This document shows, piece by piece, positions 22,744 through 33,972 of a DNA stretch of 64,000 bases (position 1 is the stretch's first letter; the number at the start of each line of letters is the position of its first letter). The stretch comes from Piliocolobus tephrosceles (lineage: Eukaryota > Chordata > Mammalia > Primates > Cercopithecidae). Below the pieces are notes generated by a model. The model was not told the DNA's origin and ran no database searches. It saw nothing but the letters and a program-made list of their open reading frames with translations. The stretch covers positions 129,842,555 through 129,906,554 of the forward strand of contig NC_045435.1 in the NCBI RefSeq assembly GCF_002776525.5. Reading direction: 5' to 3'. Position numbers and translations under genes: made by a program.

Positions 22744-25113
22744 CCTCAGCTGCAGTTTGGATCACGTGTTCTCTCAACATTCTTGCCGTTTTAATTTGGT
22801 GAAATGCTGTGTTCAACTAGATCTCAACTTTGCTGAAGCACTGGCCTGCCTGGGACCATGGCCTAATGTGGCCCATTGCAAAACACAATTTTGTTGATGT
22901 CTCATTTTAAAATTCATCCCCAAAACATTTTATTTCAAATTGTTCATTGCTGGGTTTAATATAAAAATTTTGTTTTGTTATTCTTAACTCCCTAAATCTT
23001 TAAGCAAAATGGATGCTCGGGAAATGCGTTTCTCCTGAGGCTGCATGTAACCCCTGCATGTTATTCCCCATGGGTTTGGAGGAATGTGTGGAGGAATGTG
23101 TGTATGTGTGGACAGCATCTTAAGAAATAAGGTGATCATTATAGAGTCATCTTCAAATTTGTGTAAGTTTTCTAGATAATTTGCAGTACAGCTTTATGCT
23201 TAAGGATTATTGCAGTAACAGAAGAAGATGTGTTTCAGGAACTTTGTATCCAGAAGATGTATGTGGGAAGATTATATGGAAAATGAAGATAATGAGTTTT
23301 AAAATAATACACAGTTACAATACCAGAAAAAGCAATTAAATACTGTACAAAGTAATGACAAACATGCTGAAAACAGTCTTGAGGAAGGCTAAAATGGTGG
23401 TTCCATAAACGTTGACTGAATGAATGAATGTGGTTAAGGCAGTGGTTCTCAACTGGGGTTTTACTCTCCAGGCTCATACAGAGTGGCTTCTTTGGGTCCT
23501 GTAATGGATCCTGTTCTTAACCACCACCTCTAGCTGGGACCGGGGGTGGAAGAGTCTTATCCTAATCAGTCCCCAGACGGGAGAGGGCAGTGCTTGTTTC
23601 CTAGCCACTGTGAAAGGCTGAAAGCTGTTAAGGAGGCTTAGTGTCATTTCAAGCAGTCTCCCTTGCCTCTGTGAGTAGTTTTTCCATATTTATGCTTAAA
23701 ACAGAGGAAGCTTTTCATTCCAATAATGAAATAAAAGGCTAAATTCAAGGTAACAAACATTTTAGTAGGAAAGATTGTCAAGGATAACAAACCAACAAAG
23801 GGAAATAGCTCTTATTAGCTCTTTTCTTCTTTTGATTAGAGAAAAAAGTCAAAGAACTACTTTTGAGGCTTGAAGTGGCTAGAGGACTACCCCAGAGGAC
23901 ACAAAGAAAGAGGGTTCACAGTGTTTCTAGGGCACTTCCTGTTTTCTTTGAACTTGTGTGGGAATGTGAAGCTGTGGTGAGAAGTAGCTTTGAAATGTGA
24001 CCAAAAAAAAATAAAAAAGAAAAGACTGGTTTTAGTGTGGTTTATTTTCTTTCAAAGCATTTGTATTAATGAGTTGGATGGTAAGAGGTGATTAACATTC
24101 CAGACCAGTAGATTTCAGAAATGTCTTCCAACAATGAAAATAACTTGTGTTAATCCTCCGGGCTTTCACCTTTCCTTAGGCTGACTGAGGGGCGGGAAAT
24201 AGCTTTGGAATCTGTACTGAGGACCAAGCAAATTTACAGTTCGAAAGTCAATCCTATTTAATTTTCCAGCTTCTCCAGAATACTGTTTCCATTTAGCTTC
24301 TTGAGAGCATTTATGGAGGGATTACTATGTGCTAGGTACCGTAGGGGGTAACCGTTGTGAAGACGTGTGGCACAATTCCTGTATTCAAGGTGCATATGGT
24401 ATAGCAGAGGAGAGAATCACAAAAATATTACGGCAAAACGACAAGAAGCCTCATGAGGCCTACAGGAGCAGGAGGGGGCATTGGTTCTAGATGCTTGAGT
24501 ATATAATTTTCCATAAATGGGGACAGTGCACAGGAGGATGAGAAAGGGATGAGAAAGCAGAAGCACAGGGTTTCTGTGATAATTCCTATAGGGAAGGGGG
24601 CTGGACCGTAGTGTATATTGGTGGGGGTTGAGGGAGATACGCTGGGAAACAGGCTGTGGGCACTGACAGCTGAGGTGAGGAATTGGACTGCACTGTATGG
24701 ATAATAACCAAGGAGAGTTTCTGAGCTGATGATACTGATAAATAAGATCAGATCTGGCTTTTAGGGGTGAATCTGTCTGCACTGAGGCTATGGTGGGCAG
24801 AGAGCAGGATGAAGAGGTAGAGGTTCCAACAAAAGCATGCTGGGCACTTTCAGCATCACACTCCAGACATCTTCGACCTTGGATTAATAATTTATAAGTA
24901 ATATATTCAATTTAAAAATTAATGTTCACTTTTGTGGTTACATTCCCCTTGTATCCTCTGAGTTTTCTTTTACCCCTCTTAAATCTAGTTTCATCTTTAC
25001 AATTTAGCTTTTAAACTTCGGGTATCATTTAAATTTTTTTCTGATCTATTTTCTGCTCTTTGGCTAAGGAGCCTTTTTCCTGTCCTGAGAATATGAGATT
25101 CATTGCAATTAAA
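22744..25113. other. Intergenic sequence with faint old repeats
   Basis: Possible L2/MIR-like words occur ('atttatggagggattactatg' near 24310, 'gcagtggttctcaactgggg' near 23439). No exon signatures. The 121-codon minus-strand ORF at 24417-24782 has no family resemblance I recognise. Confidence 0.4.
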
Positions 25114-25513
25114 NNNNNNNNNNNNNNNNNNNNNNNNNNNNNNNNNNNNNNNNNNNNNNNNNNNNNNNNNNNNNNNNNNNNNNNNNNNNNNNNNNNNNNN
25201 NNNNNNNNNNNNNNNNNNNNNNNNNNNNNNNNNNNNNNNNNNNNNNNNNNNNNNNNNNNNNNNNNNNNNNNNNNNNNNNNNNNNNNNNNNNNNNNNNNNN
25301 NNNNNNNNNNNNNNNNNNNNNNNNNNNNNNNNNNNNNNNNNNNNNNNNNNNNNNNNNNNNNNNNNNNNNNNNNNNNNNNNNNNNNNNNNNNNNNNNNNNN
25401 NNNNNNNNNNNNNNNNNNNNNNNNNNNNNNNNNNNNNNNNNNNNNNNNNNNNNNNNNNNNNNNNNNNNNNNNNNNNNNNNNNNNNNNNNNNNNNNNNNNN
25501 NNNNNNNNNNNNN
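25114..25513. other. Assembly gap (400 N)
   Basis: There are exactly 400 N, immediately followed by A27 (25514-25540). The A-tract suggests that the missing sequence ends in the 3' tail of a plus-strand retroelement that could not be assembled. Confidence 0.98.
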
Positions 25514-25734
25514 AAAAAAAAAAAAAAAAAAAAAAAAAAAGATCCTAGTGGTTTAATGTGATTGTTCCTTCTTGTTTTTCTGAGAAGTCATCCTTGTCTT
25601 TTGTGGATCAGTCAATCCTGACTTTGATCTCTAGGGAAAATACACTGTGAGTATTTATTTCAGGAAAGACACCTGATCCTAGATATTCACTTAGGGGACG
25701 AATTTTCCTTATTCCAAGGAAAATGATATGACAG

Positions 25735-25738
<4 letters not shown>

Positions 25739-25784
<46 letters not shown>

Positions 25785-26068
25785 AGACAGAGTTTCACTC
25801 TTGTTGCCCAGGCTGGAGTACAATGGCGTAATCTCGGCTCACCGCAACCTCTGGCTCCCAGGTTCAAGCGATTCTCCTGCCTCAGCCTCCCAAGTAGTTG
25901 GGATTGCAGGCATGCGCCACCATGCCCGGCTAATTTTTTGTATTTTTAGTAGAGACGGAGTTTCTGCATGTTGGTCAGACTGGTCTCGAACTCCCGACCT
26001 CAGGTGATCCACCTGCCTTGGCCTCCCAAAGTGCTGAGATTACAAGCAAGAGCCACCGTACCCAGCCT
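25739..26068 (-). repeat. Alu with a long T45 tail
   Basis: An uninterrupted T tract spans about 25739-25783, then complete antisense arms ending 'gccaccgtacccagcc'. Approximate flanks are TATGACAGAA and TATGATAGAA. The long tail points to a fairly young copy or tail expansion. Confidence 0.92.
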
Positions 26069-26585
26069 GTATGATAGAAATTAAACTGATTACCCTTGTG
26101 GACTGAATGAGAACCTCCATATTCTCATTCAATACAAGCATAAGTAGGACCTAGATATCTTATCTTGCTGAAATCTAGCAAGGCATACGGGCTGCCTGGT
26201 ATACAGTATATAGGATGCTCCCTCCCACCCCAGGCAAGATGGCATGATGCACCTACTTGTCCTTCTCTGGGAAGATAATGAGCAGTGATGGCAGATTTCT
26301 CAAGGGTCCCTTATGATAGAGTTGCAATTCCCCATTCTTTTTCCCTTCTCAGAAATTTCTGAAACTCATTTAGTTAAAAGATTAAAAAAACACATTGCAA
26401 AGGGACTTGAAGTAATTGGGACCCGACTCACCTTCCTAATATAAATAACTAGAAGTAGACAAAATATGTGCAACAACTACTCTCTGAAATTGGACAACAG
26501 ACAGTGCAGGGCCTTGATCCCCAAGAGAAAGATAAATACCAAGGAACTACAAAAAAATGTTTCAAGTTTTCTCCTTGGAGGCTGT

Positions 26586-26715
26586 ATTAGTTAGGTAGGG
26601 CTGTCATAACAAAATACCACTGATTGGGTGGGCTAAACAACAGAAACTTGTTTTCTCATAGTTCTGACAGCCAGAAGTCCAAGATCAAGGTGTTGTCAGG
26701 GTTGGTTTCTTTCAT
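26586..26715 (-). mobile_element. MLT1-type MaLR LTR fragment
   Basis: 'ggctgtcataacaaaatacc', 'gggctaaacaacagaaactt' and 'ctgacagccagaagtccaag' are antisense MLT1 wording. The copy is cut by the next Alu and resumes briefly as 'ggattggtttctagtatgg' after it. Confidence 0.65.
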
Positions 26716-26717
26716 TT

Positions 26718-27024
26718 TAATTTTTTAATTTAAAAAAATTTTTGTGACACAGTCTTGCTCTGTCGCTCAGGCTGGAGTGCAGTGGTGTGATCATAGCTCA
26801 CTGTAGCCTTGATCTCCCAGGCTCAAGTGATCCTCCTGCCTCCGCCGCCCAAGTAGGTGGGACTGCAGGTTTGCGCCACCACCCAGCTAATTTTTTTTAT
26901 TTTTAATAGAGGTGAGGTCTTGCTATGTTGCCTAGGCTGGTCTTGAGCTCCTAAGATCAAGCATTCCTCCTGCCTTGGCCTTCCAAAGTGCTGGGATTAT
27001 AGGTGTGAGCCACTGCATCTGGCC
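26718..27024 (-). repeat. Alu inserted in an MLT1 LTR
   Basis: Full antisense Alu from 'gtgacacagtcttgctctg' to 'cactgcatctggcc'. The imperfect repeat GG(G)TTGGTTTCT / GGATTGGTTTCT flanks it. Confidence 0.88.
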
Positions 27025-27049
27025 AGGATTGGTTTCTAGTATGGTCTCT

Positions 27050-27173
27050 CTAATTTTTGTAGAGATAGGGTCTTGCTATGTTGCCCAGGCTAGCCTCAAA
27101 CTCCTGGCCTCAGGTGATCTGCTTTGGCTTCCTGAAGTGCTGGGATTACAGGTGTGAGCGACCGAGCCTGGCC
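27050..27173 (-). repeat. Alu single-arm fragment
   Basis: One monomer-length antisense Alu segment runs from 'tttttgtagagatagggtc' to 'gcgaccgagcctggcc'. Confidence 0.85.
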
Positions 27174-27805
27174 AAGGGGCACTTTTTAGACCAAGGTACA
27201 GATTGGGGGATCCCAAGCACAAAACAGTCATCTCACTGAGTTGAAGAAGCAGATTGGAGTTCAAGAAGGTGATTTGGAATTGGCATGGCAGACAACTGTA
27301 GAGAAGAGAGCTACGCAGAGAAAGAACTCCAGAAGTCTGCACAGGAGTTTCTTTTGAGTATTGCTGAAATCCCATGAGCTAGGCACACTTTGCCCTATGC
27401 ATCTCTTCCATCTGGCTGTTCCTGAGTTGTATACTTTATAATAAACCAGAACATTTTAAGTAAAGTGTATCCCTGAGTTTGTTAGCCATTCTAGCAAATT
27501 ATTGAACTTGAGGGTTGTGGGAACCTCCGATTTATGTCTGATTGGTCAAAAGTATGGGTGGTCCAGGACCTGCAACTGAGGTGGGAACAGACTTATGGAA
27601 CCGAACACTTAACTTGTGGGAGCTGACACTAACTCCAGGTAGATAGTGTTATCAATAGAAATGAATGGAATGTCAGGACACTCAGCTGGTTAGTGTGGGA
27701 ACCCTTCCTCCCTCAACACACACATTTGATATCAGAAGTATAGCGTGAGTAGGGAAACAATTTTTAAAATTTTTTAAAAGTATTTTTTACTGTTTTATTT
27801 TTATT

Positions 27806-27935
27806 TTTTAATTAGAAGTAGAGATGAGATCTTCCTGTGTTGCTCAGACTTGTCTCCAGCTCCTGAGCTCAAACAAACCTCTTGCCTTAGCCTGCCAAAC
27901 TGCTGGAATTACAGGTGTGAGCCATGTCCAGCCAA
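27806..27935 (-). repeat. Old Alu monomer (FLAM-like)
   Basis: A single diverged antisense arm: 'agagatgagatcttcctgtg' to 'gagccatgtccagcc'. Confidence 0.8.
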
Positions 27936-27959
27936 GAAAGTTTTCTTTTATGGTTTTAA

Positions 27960-28745
27960 AACTTTTTCACTTTGAAAGCCTCATAGTGATCCAGAAGTAA
28001 CCCAACAGCCTCACAGAACAAAGTCTTAGATCCATTGACAAAAATAACAGAATTCAACACTCCTCAATGTAGAATTTGCAATGTTAATCCAGTAAAAAAT
28101 TACTAAACATAAACGCAGGAAATATGAACCTTAGACAGAAGAAAAATCAGTAAATAGAAACCAACCCAGAGGCCAGATGGTGACTCATGCCTGTAATCCC
28201 AGCACTTTTGGAGGCCAAGGTAGGCGGAACACTTGAGCCCAGGAGTTCGCGACCAGCCTGGGCAACATGGCGAAACCCTGTCTCTATTTTAAAAAAATTG
28301 TTTTAATTGAATTTAATTTAATTATAAAAGAAACCAACCAGAAATGACAAAGATGATGGAATTAGCAGAAAAGGATTTTAAAATAATTTATGTATATGTG
28401 GTCAGATATTTAAAGAAAAACATGAATAGAACAAGAGAAATTAAAGATATTAAAAAAGAACTAAGTGAAACTTCTAGCATTTAAAATACAATATTTTATG
28501 TGAATAATTTACTGAGATTTAACAGAAAATTAGATACTGATAAAGAAAAAGATTCATGAACTTGAAGAGAACAAAAGAAACTATGCAAATGGAAGAAAGA
28601 GTATAAAGACTGAAGAATCAACAGAGTATCAGTGACCTGTAGACAACATTATGAGCTATAACTTACAGGTAATTAGAATCTTAGAGGAGGCAGCGATCAG
28701 GAAAAAATATTTGAAACAAAATAATGGAAAATATTCTGAAATTTT
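27960..28745 (+). mobile_element. Old L1/HAL1 ORF1-like fragment
   Basis: A-rich sense-strand words such as 'gaattagcagaaaaggattt', 'aaacatgaatagaacaag' and 'gaacttgaagagaacaaaag' resemble the ORF1 region of L1M/HAL1. No open frame survives. Confidence 0.55.
28171..28328 (+). repeat. Alu monomer (FLAM-like) with target duplication
   Basis: One arm from 'ggccagatggtgactcatg' to 'accctgtctctatttt', followed by an unusual 'ttttaattgaatttaattt' tail. The flanks AGAAACCAACC(C)AGA are at 28156-28170 and 28329-28342. Confidence 0.88.
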
Positions 28746-28872
28746 AAAAACTAGAGACAGATTCTCACTATGTTGCCTAGGCTGTTCTTAAACTCCTCGG
28801 CTCCAGTGATCCTCTTGCTTTAGCCTCCTGAAGTGTTGGGATTAGAGGTGCAAGCCATTCACTATGCCTGAT
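28746..28872 (-). repeat. Old Alu monomer (FLAM-like)
   Basis: Diverged antisense arm: 'ctagagacagattctcacta' to 'ttcactatgcctgatc'. Confidence 0.8.
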
Positions 28873-28883
28873 CATTTAAAAAA

Positions 28884-29178
28884 AATTTTTTTTTGTTTGA
28901 GACGGAGTCTCACTCTGTCATCCAGACTGGAGTGCAGTGGCGCGATCTCAGCTCACTGCAACCTCCGCCTCCCGGGTTCAAGTGATTCTCCTGCCTCAGC
29001 CTCCTGAGTAGCTGGGACTACAGGCATGCGCCACCACTCCTGGCTAAATTTTTGTATTTTTAGTAAGAAGGGGTTTCACTGTGTTAGTCAGGATTGTCTC
29101 CATCTCCTGACCTCGTGATCTGCCCACCTCTGCCTACCAGAGGGCTGGGATTATAGGTGTAAGCCACTGTGGCTGGCC
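28884..29178 (-). repeat. Alu, full length
   Basis: Antisense arms from 'gagacggagtctcactctgt' to 'gccactgtggctggcc'. It lies immediately next to the FLAM-like monomer upstream. Confidence 0.93.
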
Positions 29179-29845
29179 AAAATTATTTCATTGAGACCTA
29201 ATTCACAAGCCTCACATGCTAATTCACTCATTTAAAGTACACAATTTGATGTTTTTAAGTACATTCACAGGTTTGTACAACCATCGCTACGACCTAATTT
29301 TAGAACATTTTTGTCCTGCCTAAAACAAGCCTCTCCAATTACCACAGTCAATTTTAGAATATGTTTATTAACTCAAAAATGAAAGCCTGTACCCTTTGGA
29401 TATCATTTCCCTATCTTGGCATCCCTGTAGCCTTAAGAAACCTCTAGTCTATGTTCTGTATCTACACATCTGTCTATTCTTAACAATTCATATAAATTAA
29501 ATCATGTAATATGTAGTATTTTGTGTCTGGCTTCTTCCACTTAGTGTGGTATTTTCAAGGCTCATAAATGCTGTTTCATTTATTAACATTTCATTTTTTT
29601 AATTGCAAAATAATATTTCCATGTATGAGTATATCACATTTTATTTCATCAGTTGGTGGGCATTTGGGTTGTTTATTTTTATTTTTATTTATTTATTTTT
29701 TTAGAGACAGGGTCTTCCTATGTTGCCCAGGTTGGTCTCAAACTCCTGGGCTCAAGCAATCCTCCCACCTTAGCCTCCCAATGTGCTGTAATTATAGGCA
29801 TGAGACACTGTGACCACTCAGGTTGTTTCTTTTGGGCTGCAAGAA
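29179..29845 (-). mobile_element. Ancient L1M 3' end, antisense
   Basis: In antisense it follows the well-known order of L1M 3' ends: 'attgagacctaattcacaag', 'tttaaagtacacaatttgat', 'attcacaggtttgtacaacc', 'tgtgtctggcttcttccact', and 'gttggtgggcatttgggttg'. It is interrupted by an Alu monomer at 29693-29818. Confidence 0.7.
29693..29818 (-). repeat. Alu monomer inside the L1M
   Basis: Antisense single arm: 'tttagagacagggtcttcc' to 'gagacactgtgaccactc'. The L1M word 'ggttgttt' resumes after it. Confidence 0.85.
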
Positions 29846-29855
29846 TAGTGCTCCC

Positions 29856-30184
29856 ATCAGGCGCAGTGGCTCACATCTATAATCCCAGCACTTTGGGAGG
29901 CCCAGGTGGGCAGATCACTTGAGCCCAGGAGTTTGAGACCAGCCTGGGCAACATGGTGAAACTCCATCGAAAAATATAAAAAATTAGCTGGGCATGGTGG
30001 CACACACCTGTAGTCATAGCTACTCAGAGTTGGGATGGGGGCTGAGGCAGGAGGATCACTTGAGCCCAGGAGGCTTGAGGCTGCAGTGAGCCCTGATTGT
30101 GCCACTGCACTCCAGCCTGGGTGACAGAGTGAGATCCTGTCTCAAATAAATAGATAAATAAATAACAAAATAAAAATAAAACAA
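29856..30184 (+). repeat. Alu with (TAAA)n-type tail and target duplication
   Basis: The head is 'atcaggcgcagtggctcaca'; an insert 'gttgggatgggg' interrupts the right arm; the tail is 'aaataaatagataaataaat'. The flanks AGTGCTCCC at 29847-29855 and 30185-30193 are perfect. Confidence 0.93.
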
Positions 30185-31163
30185 AGTGCTCCCAAGAACC
30201 ACAGAATGTACATTCTCATATGAACAAAGAACATACACAAAGATTAACCACATTCTCAGTCACAAAGCAAATCACAATAAATTCAAAAAAGTCAAAATCA
30301 TCCCAAGCATCTTCTTGTACCACAGTGGAATAAAAATAGAAATCAATACCAAGAGGAACTGTCAAAACCACACAAATACATTGAAACTAAACAATTTGCT
30401 CCTGAAAGTCTTTTGGGTAAACAACAAAATTAAGGCAGAAATCAAAAAATTATTTGAAACAAATGAAAATAGAGACACAATGTACCAAAACTTCTGGAAT
30501 GCAGCAAAAGCAGTGTTAAGAGGAAAGTTTATAGCACTAAATGCCTACATCAAGACAATAGAAAGATTAAAATTAAAAGCCTAATTTCACACCTAAAGGA
30601 ATTTAAAAAACAAGAACAAACTAAACCCAAAGCTAGCAGAAGAAAAGTAATAACTAAAATCAGAGCAGAACAAAATGAAACTGAGACCCTAAAGAACCAT
30701 ACAAAGATTAACAAATGAAAAGTTGGTTTTTTGAAAGGATAAATGAGATTGATAGACCACTAGCTAGATTATCAAAGAAAAAAAGAAAAGAGAAGATCCA
30801 AATAAGCACAGTCAGAAATGACAACAGTGATAGATATAACAACCAATCCCACAGGAATGTGCAAGATTCTCCGAGACTATTATGTACGTCTCTATGTGCA
30901 CAAACCAGAAAATCTAGAGGAAACGAATAATTCTCTGGAAACACACAACCTCCCATTGAACCAGAAAGAAATCGAAACACTGAACAGACTAATAATGAGT
31001 TACAAAATTGAATCAGTAACAGAAAATCTACCAACCAAAAACAGCCCTGGACCAGAGGAAGTCATGGCCGAATTCTACCAGATATACAGGAAGCTGGTAC
31101 CAATCCTACTGCAACTATAAGAGAAAAGACGACGGATTCCTTCCTAACTCATTCTGTGAAACA

Positions 31164-31165
<2 letters not shown>

Positions 31166-31212
<47 letters not shown>
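31166..31212. repeat. T47 homopolymer inside L1
   Basis: There are 47 consecutive T between L1 words 'ctgtgaaacaag' and 'atcatcctgatacc', which are adjacent in intact L1. No retroelement body accompanies it. Confidence 0.9.
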
Positions 31213-31214
<2 letters not shown>

Positions 31215-31413
31215 CCGTATCATCCTGATACCAAAATCTGGCAAAGACTCAACAAAAAAGAAAACTACAGGCAATATTCCTGATAAACATAGACACAAAA
31301 GTCCTCAACAAAATATTAGTAAACTGAATCCAGCAGCACATCAAAAAGATAATTCACTATAATCAGATGGGCTTTATCCTTGGGATGCAAGAATGTTTCA
31401 ACCCATGCGATTC

Positions 31414-31672
31414 AGGCCAAGCACACTGGGTCATGCCTGTAATCCCAGCACTTTGGGAGGCTGAGGTCGGTGGATTGCTTGAGATCAGCCTGGGCAATAT
31501 GGTGAAACCCCATCTCTACTAAAAATACAAAAAATTAGCTGGGCCTGGGGGCATATGCCTGTAGTCCAGCTACTCAGGAGGCTGAGATGGGAAGATTGCT
31601 TGAGCCTGGGAGGCAGAGTTTGCAGTGAGTCGAGATCGGCCACTGCATGCCAGCCTGGGTGAGAGTGAGACA
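31414..31672 (+). repeat. Alu inside L1, near full length
   Basis: From 'gccaagcacactgggtcatg' to 'ggtgagagtgagacatc', with a deletion in the left arm and almost no A-tail. Confidence 0.9.
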
Positions 31673-32030
31673 TCATACCAAATGGGCAAAAGTTGGACAT
31701 ATTTTCTCTAAGAACTGGAACAAGATAAGGATGTCCACTCTCACTACTCCTATTTAACATAGTACTAGAAGTCCTATCAGGCAAGAGAAATATATAAAAG
31801 GCATCCAAACAGGAAAAGAGGAAGTCAAATTATCTCTCTTCGTTGATGATATGATTCTATACATAGAAAATTTTAATGATTCCATGAAAAGACACCTAGA
31901 CCTGATAAATGACTTCAGTAAAGTTTCAGGATATAAAAAAATCAACGTGCAAAAATCAGTGGCATTTCTATACACCAATAACATTCTAGCTGACAATCAG
32001 ATCAAGAATGCAAGTGTGTTTACAATAGCT

Positions 32031-32056
32031 ACACACACACACACACACACACACAC
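32031..32056. repeat. (CA)n microsatellite
   Basis: About 13 CA units interrupt L1 ORF2-derived sequence. Confidence 0.9.
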
Positions 32057-32371
32057 AACCACACAAAAATATTTAGGAATACATCTAACTAAGGAGAGGA
32101 AAGATCTCTACAAGAACTAAAAAACACTGCTGAAAGAAATTATAGATGACACAAACAAATGGAAAAAATATTTCATGCTTATGGATTTATCATTAAAAAG
32201 TCCATACTGTCTAAAGCAATCTATAGATTCAATGTAATTCCTATCAAATTACCAATGTCATTTTTCACAGAATTAGAAAAAACTATTCTAAAATTTATAT
32301 GGAACAAAAAATAGCCCAAATAGCCTAAGCAATCCTAAATAAAAAGAAGAAAATCACACGGGCACATTACT

Positions 32372-32555
32372 TGAGAGTCTTTTCTTTTTTAATATAGGTC
32401 TTTACATCTACAAATTTTCTATTGAGCACTGCTTTAGCTGCATCCTATGTTTTGGTATATTGTGTTTTGTTTTTGTTTATCTGAAATGTATTTTCTACTT
32501 TCCCTTGTGATTTCTTCTTTGGCCCATGTGTTACTTAGGAATGTATTGTTTAATG
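32372..32555 (-). mobile_element. Antisense L1 block within sense L1
   Basis: 'gagcactgctttagctgcat', 'cttgtgatttcttctttggc' and 'tgttacttaggaatgtattg' are antisense L1 ORF2 words. Flanking blocks are sense L1, so the mosaic contains an inverted piece. Confidence 0.7.
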
Positions 32556-32654
32556 TACCATTTACAATAGCATCAAAAACAATAAAATAGGAATAATTTA
32601 ACCAAGGGGATGAAAAATCTGAAAACTATAAGATATGGATGAAAGATATTGAGG

Positions 32655-32802
32655 CATTAGCTGGGTGTGGTGGCTGGTATCTGTAATCCCAGCTACTTTG
32701 GAGGCTGAGACAGAGAATTGCTTGAACCTGGGAGGCAGAGTTTGCAGTGAGCTGAGATCGCACCACTGCATTCCAGCCTGGGTGACAGAGCCAGACTCTG
32801 TC
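32655..32802 (+). repeat. 5'-truncated Alu with (GA)/(GAAA) tail
   Basis: The right arm begins at 'ttagctgggtgtggtggctg' and ends 'cagactctgtcgaaagaaag', followed by a GA-rich tail to 32879. The flanks ATTGAGG are at 32648-32654 and 32880-32886. Confidence 0.9.
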
Positions 32803-32805
32803 GAA

Positions 32806-32838
<33 letters not shown>

Positions 32839-32879
32839 CAGAGACAAAGAGAGAGAGAAAGAAAGAAAGAAAGAAAGAA
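32803..32879. repeat. (GA)n/(GAAA)n microsatellite from Alu tail
   Basis: Pure purine run of GA, CAGA and GAAA units. Long ORFs read across it, of Arg/Glu or Ser/Leu composition, are artefacts. Confidence 0.95.
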
Positions 32880-32937
32880 ATTGAGGAAGACACACATAAA
32901 TTGAAAGATGTGCCATGTTCTTGGATTGGCATAATTT

Positions 32938-32998
32938 GTATATATATAAATTATATAAATGGGCTATATATATATGTGTGTGTATATATATATATATT
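32938..32998. repeat. (TA)n/(TG)n microsatellite
   Basis: Alternating 'tatata' and 'tgtgtg' units directly abut the next Alu. Confidence 0.9.
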
Positions 32999-33284
32999 TT
33001 TAGAGACGGAGTCTCGCTCTGTCACCCAGGCTGGAGTGCAGTGGCGCGATCTTGGCTCACTGCAAGCTCCACCTCCCGGGTTCACGCCATTCTCCTGCCT
33101 CAGCCTCCCGAGTAGCCGGGACTACAGGTGCCCGCCACCACACCCGGCTAATTTTTTGTGTTTTTAGTAGAGACAGGGTTTCACCATGTTAGTCAGGATC
33201 GTCTCAATCTCCTGACCTCGTGATCCTCCCGCCTCGGCCTCCCAAAGTGCTGGGATTACAGGCGTGAGCCACCGTGCCCAGCCA
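32999..33284 (-). repeat. Alu, full length (AluY/Sx type)
   Basis: Near-consensus antisense arms from 'ttagagacggagtctcgctc' to 'gagccaccgtgcccagcc'. Confidence 0.93.
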
Positions 33285-33618
33285 ATATTCTTAAAATGTT
33301 CACACTATCCAAAGAGATCTATAGATTCGATATTATCAAAATTCTGATGATATTTTCCACAGAAATATAAAAAAGCAGTTCTAAAATTCATAAGGAACCA
33401 ACAAAGACTCTGAATATCTAAAGCAAACCTGAGGAAGAAGAACAAAGCTGAGGCATCGAACTTCCTGGTAAACAAGCAGGAAGCTATAGTAATCAAAATG
33501 GTATGGTATTCATATAAAAAGAGACACATAGACCAATGGAACAGAATCAAGTGCCCGGAAATAAGCCCATTTATATACAGTCAACTGATATTTGAAAAGA
33601 GCATTACGAATATACAAT

Positions 33619-33918
33619 GGGCCAAGTGTGGTGGTTCACGCCTGTAATCCCAGCACTTTGGCAGGTCAAAGTGGATGGATTGCTTGAGGCCAGGAGTTTG
33701 AGACCATCCTGGCCAACATGGCAAAACCCCGTCTCTACTAAAAGTACAAAAATTAGCTGGGCATGGTGGCATGTGCTTGTAATCCAAACTACATGGGAGG
33801 CTGACACAGGAGAACTGCTTCAATCAGGAAGGTGGAGGTTGCAGTGAGCCGAGATCGCACCACTGCACTCCAGTCTGGGTGACAAGAGCAAGACTCTCTC
33901 TCAAAAGAAAAAAAAAAA

Positions 33919-33921
<3 letters not shown>
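33619..33921 (+). repeat. Alu, full length, with (TA)n expansion after the tail
   Basis: From 'gggccaagtgtggtggttca' to the A-tail at 33907-33920. An AT/(CA) microsatellite follows to about 33972. Confidence 0.93.
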
Positions 33922-33955
<34 letters not shown>

Positions 33956-33972
33956 GTACACACACACACATA
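33922..33972. repeat. (TA)n(CA)n microsatellite
   Basis: About 13 TA units, then 'gtatatatgtacacacacac'. It grew from the Alu tail. Confidence 0.9.

Larger units (their letters stand above)
30194..32371 (+). mobile_element. Old L1 ORF2 fragment, sense, broken
   Basis: The DNA follows L1 ORF2 from the end of the endonuclease domain into reverse transcriptase, with segments such as NAAKAVLRGKFIALNAYIKT, a degenerate RT region (NSPGPEEVMAEFYQIYRKLV) and FVDDMILYIENFNDSMK with the RT YVDD-equivalent position as FVDD. Stops and frameshifts break it throughout. It is interrupted by T47 at 31166-31212, an Alu at 31414-31672 and (CA)n at 32031-32056. Confidence 0.88.

Noticed and set aside
24417..24782. 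121-codon minus-strand ORF
   Set aside because: No domain, no splice or promoter context, and words of an old repeat are present; probably chance.
25060..25561. Two 150-160 codon ORFs
   Set aside because: They run through the N gap and the A-tract; nothing is encoded.
32598..32932. Several Ser/Leu- or Arg/Glu-rich ORFs
   Set aside because: Translations of the (GA)n/(GAAA)n Alu tail.
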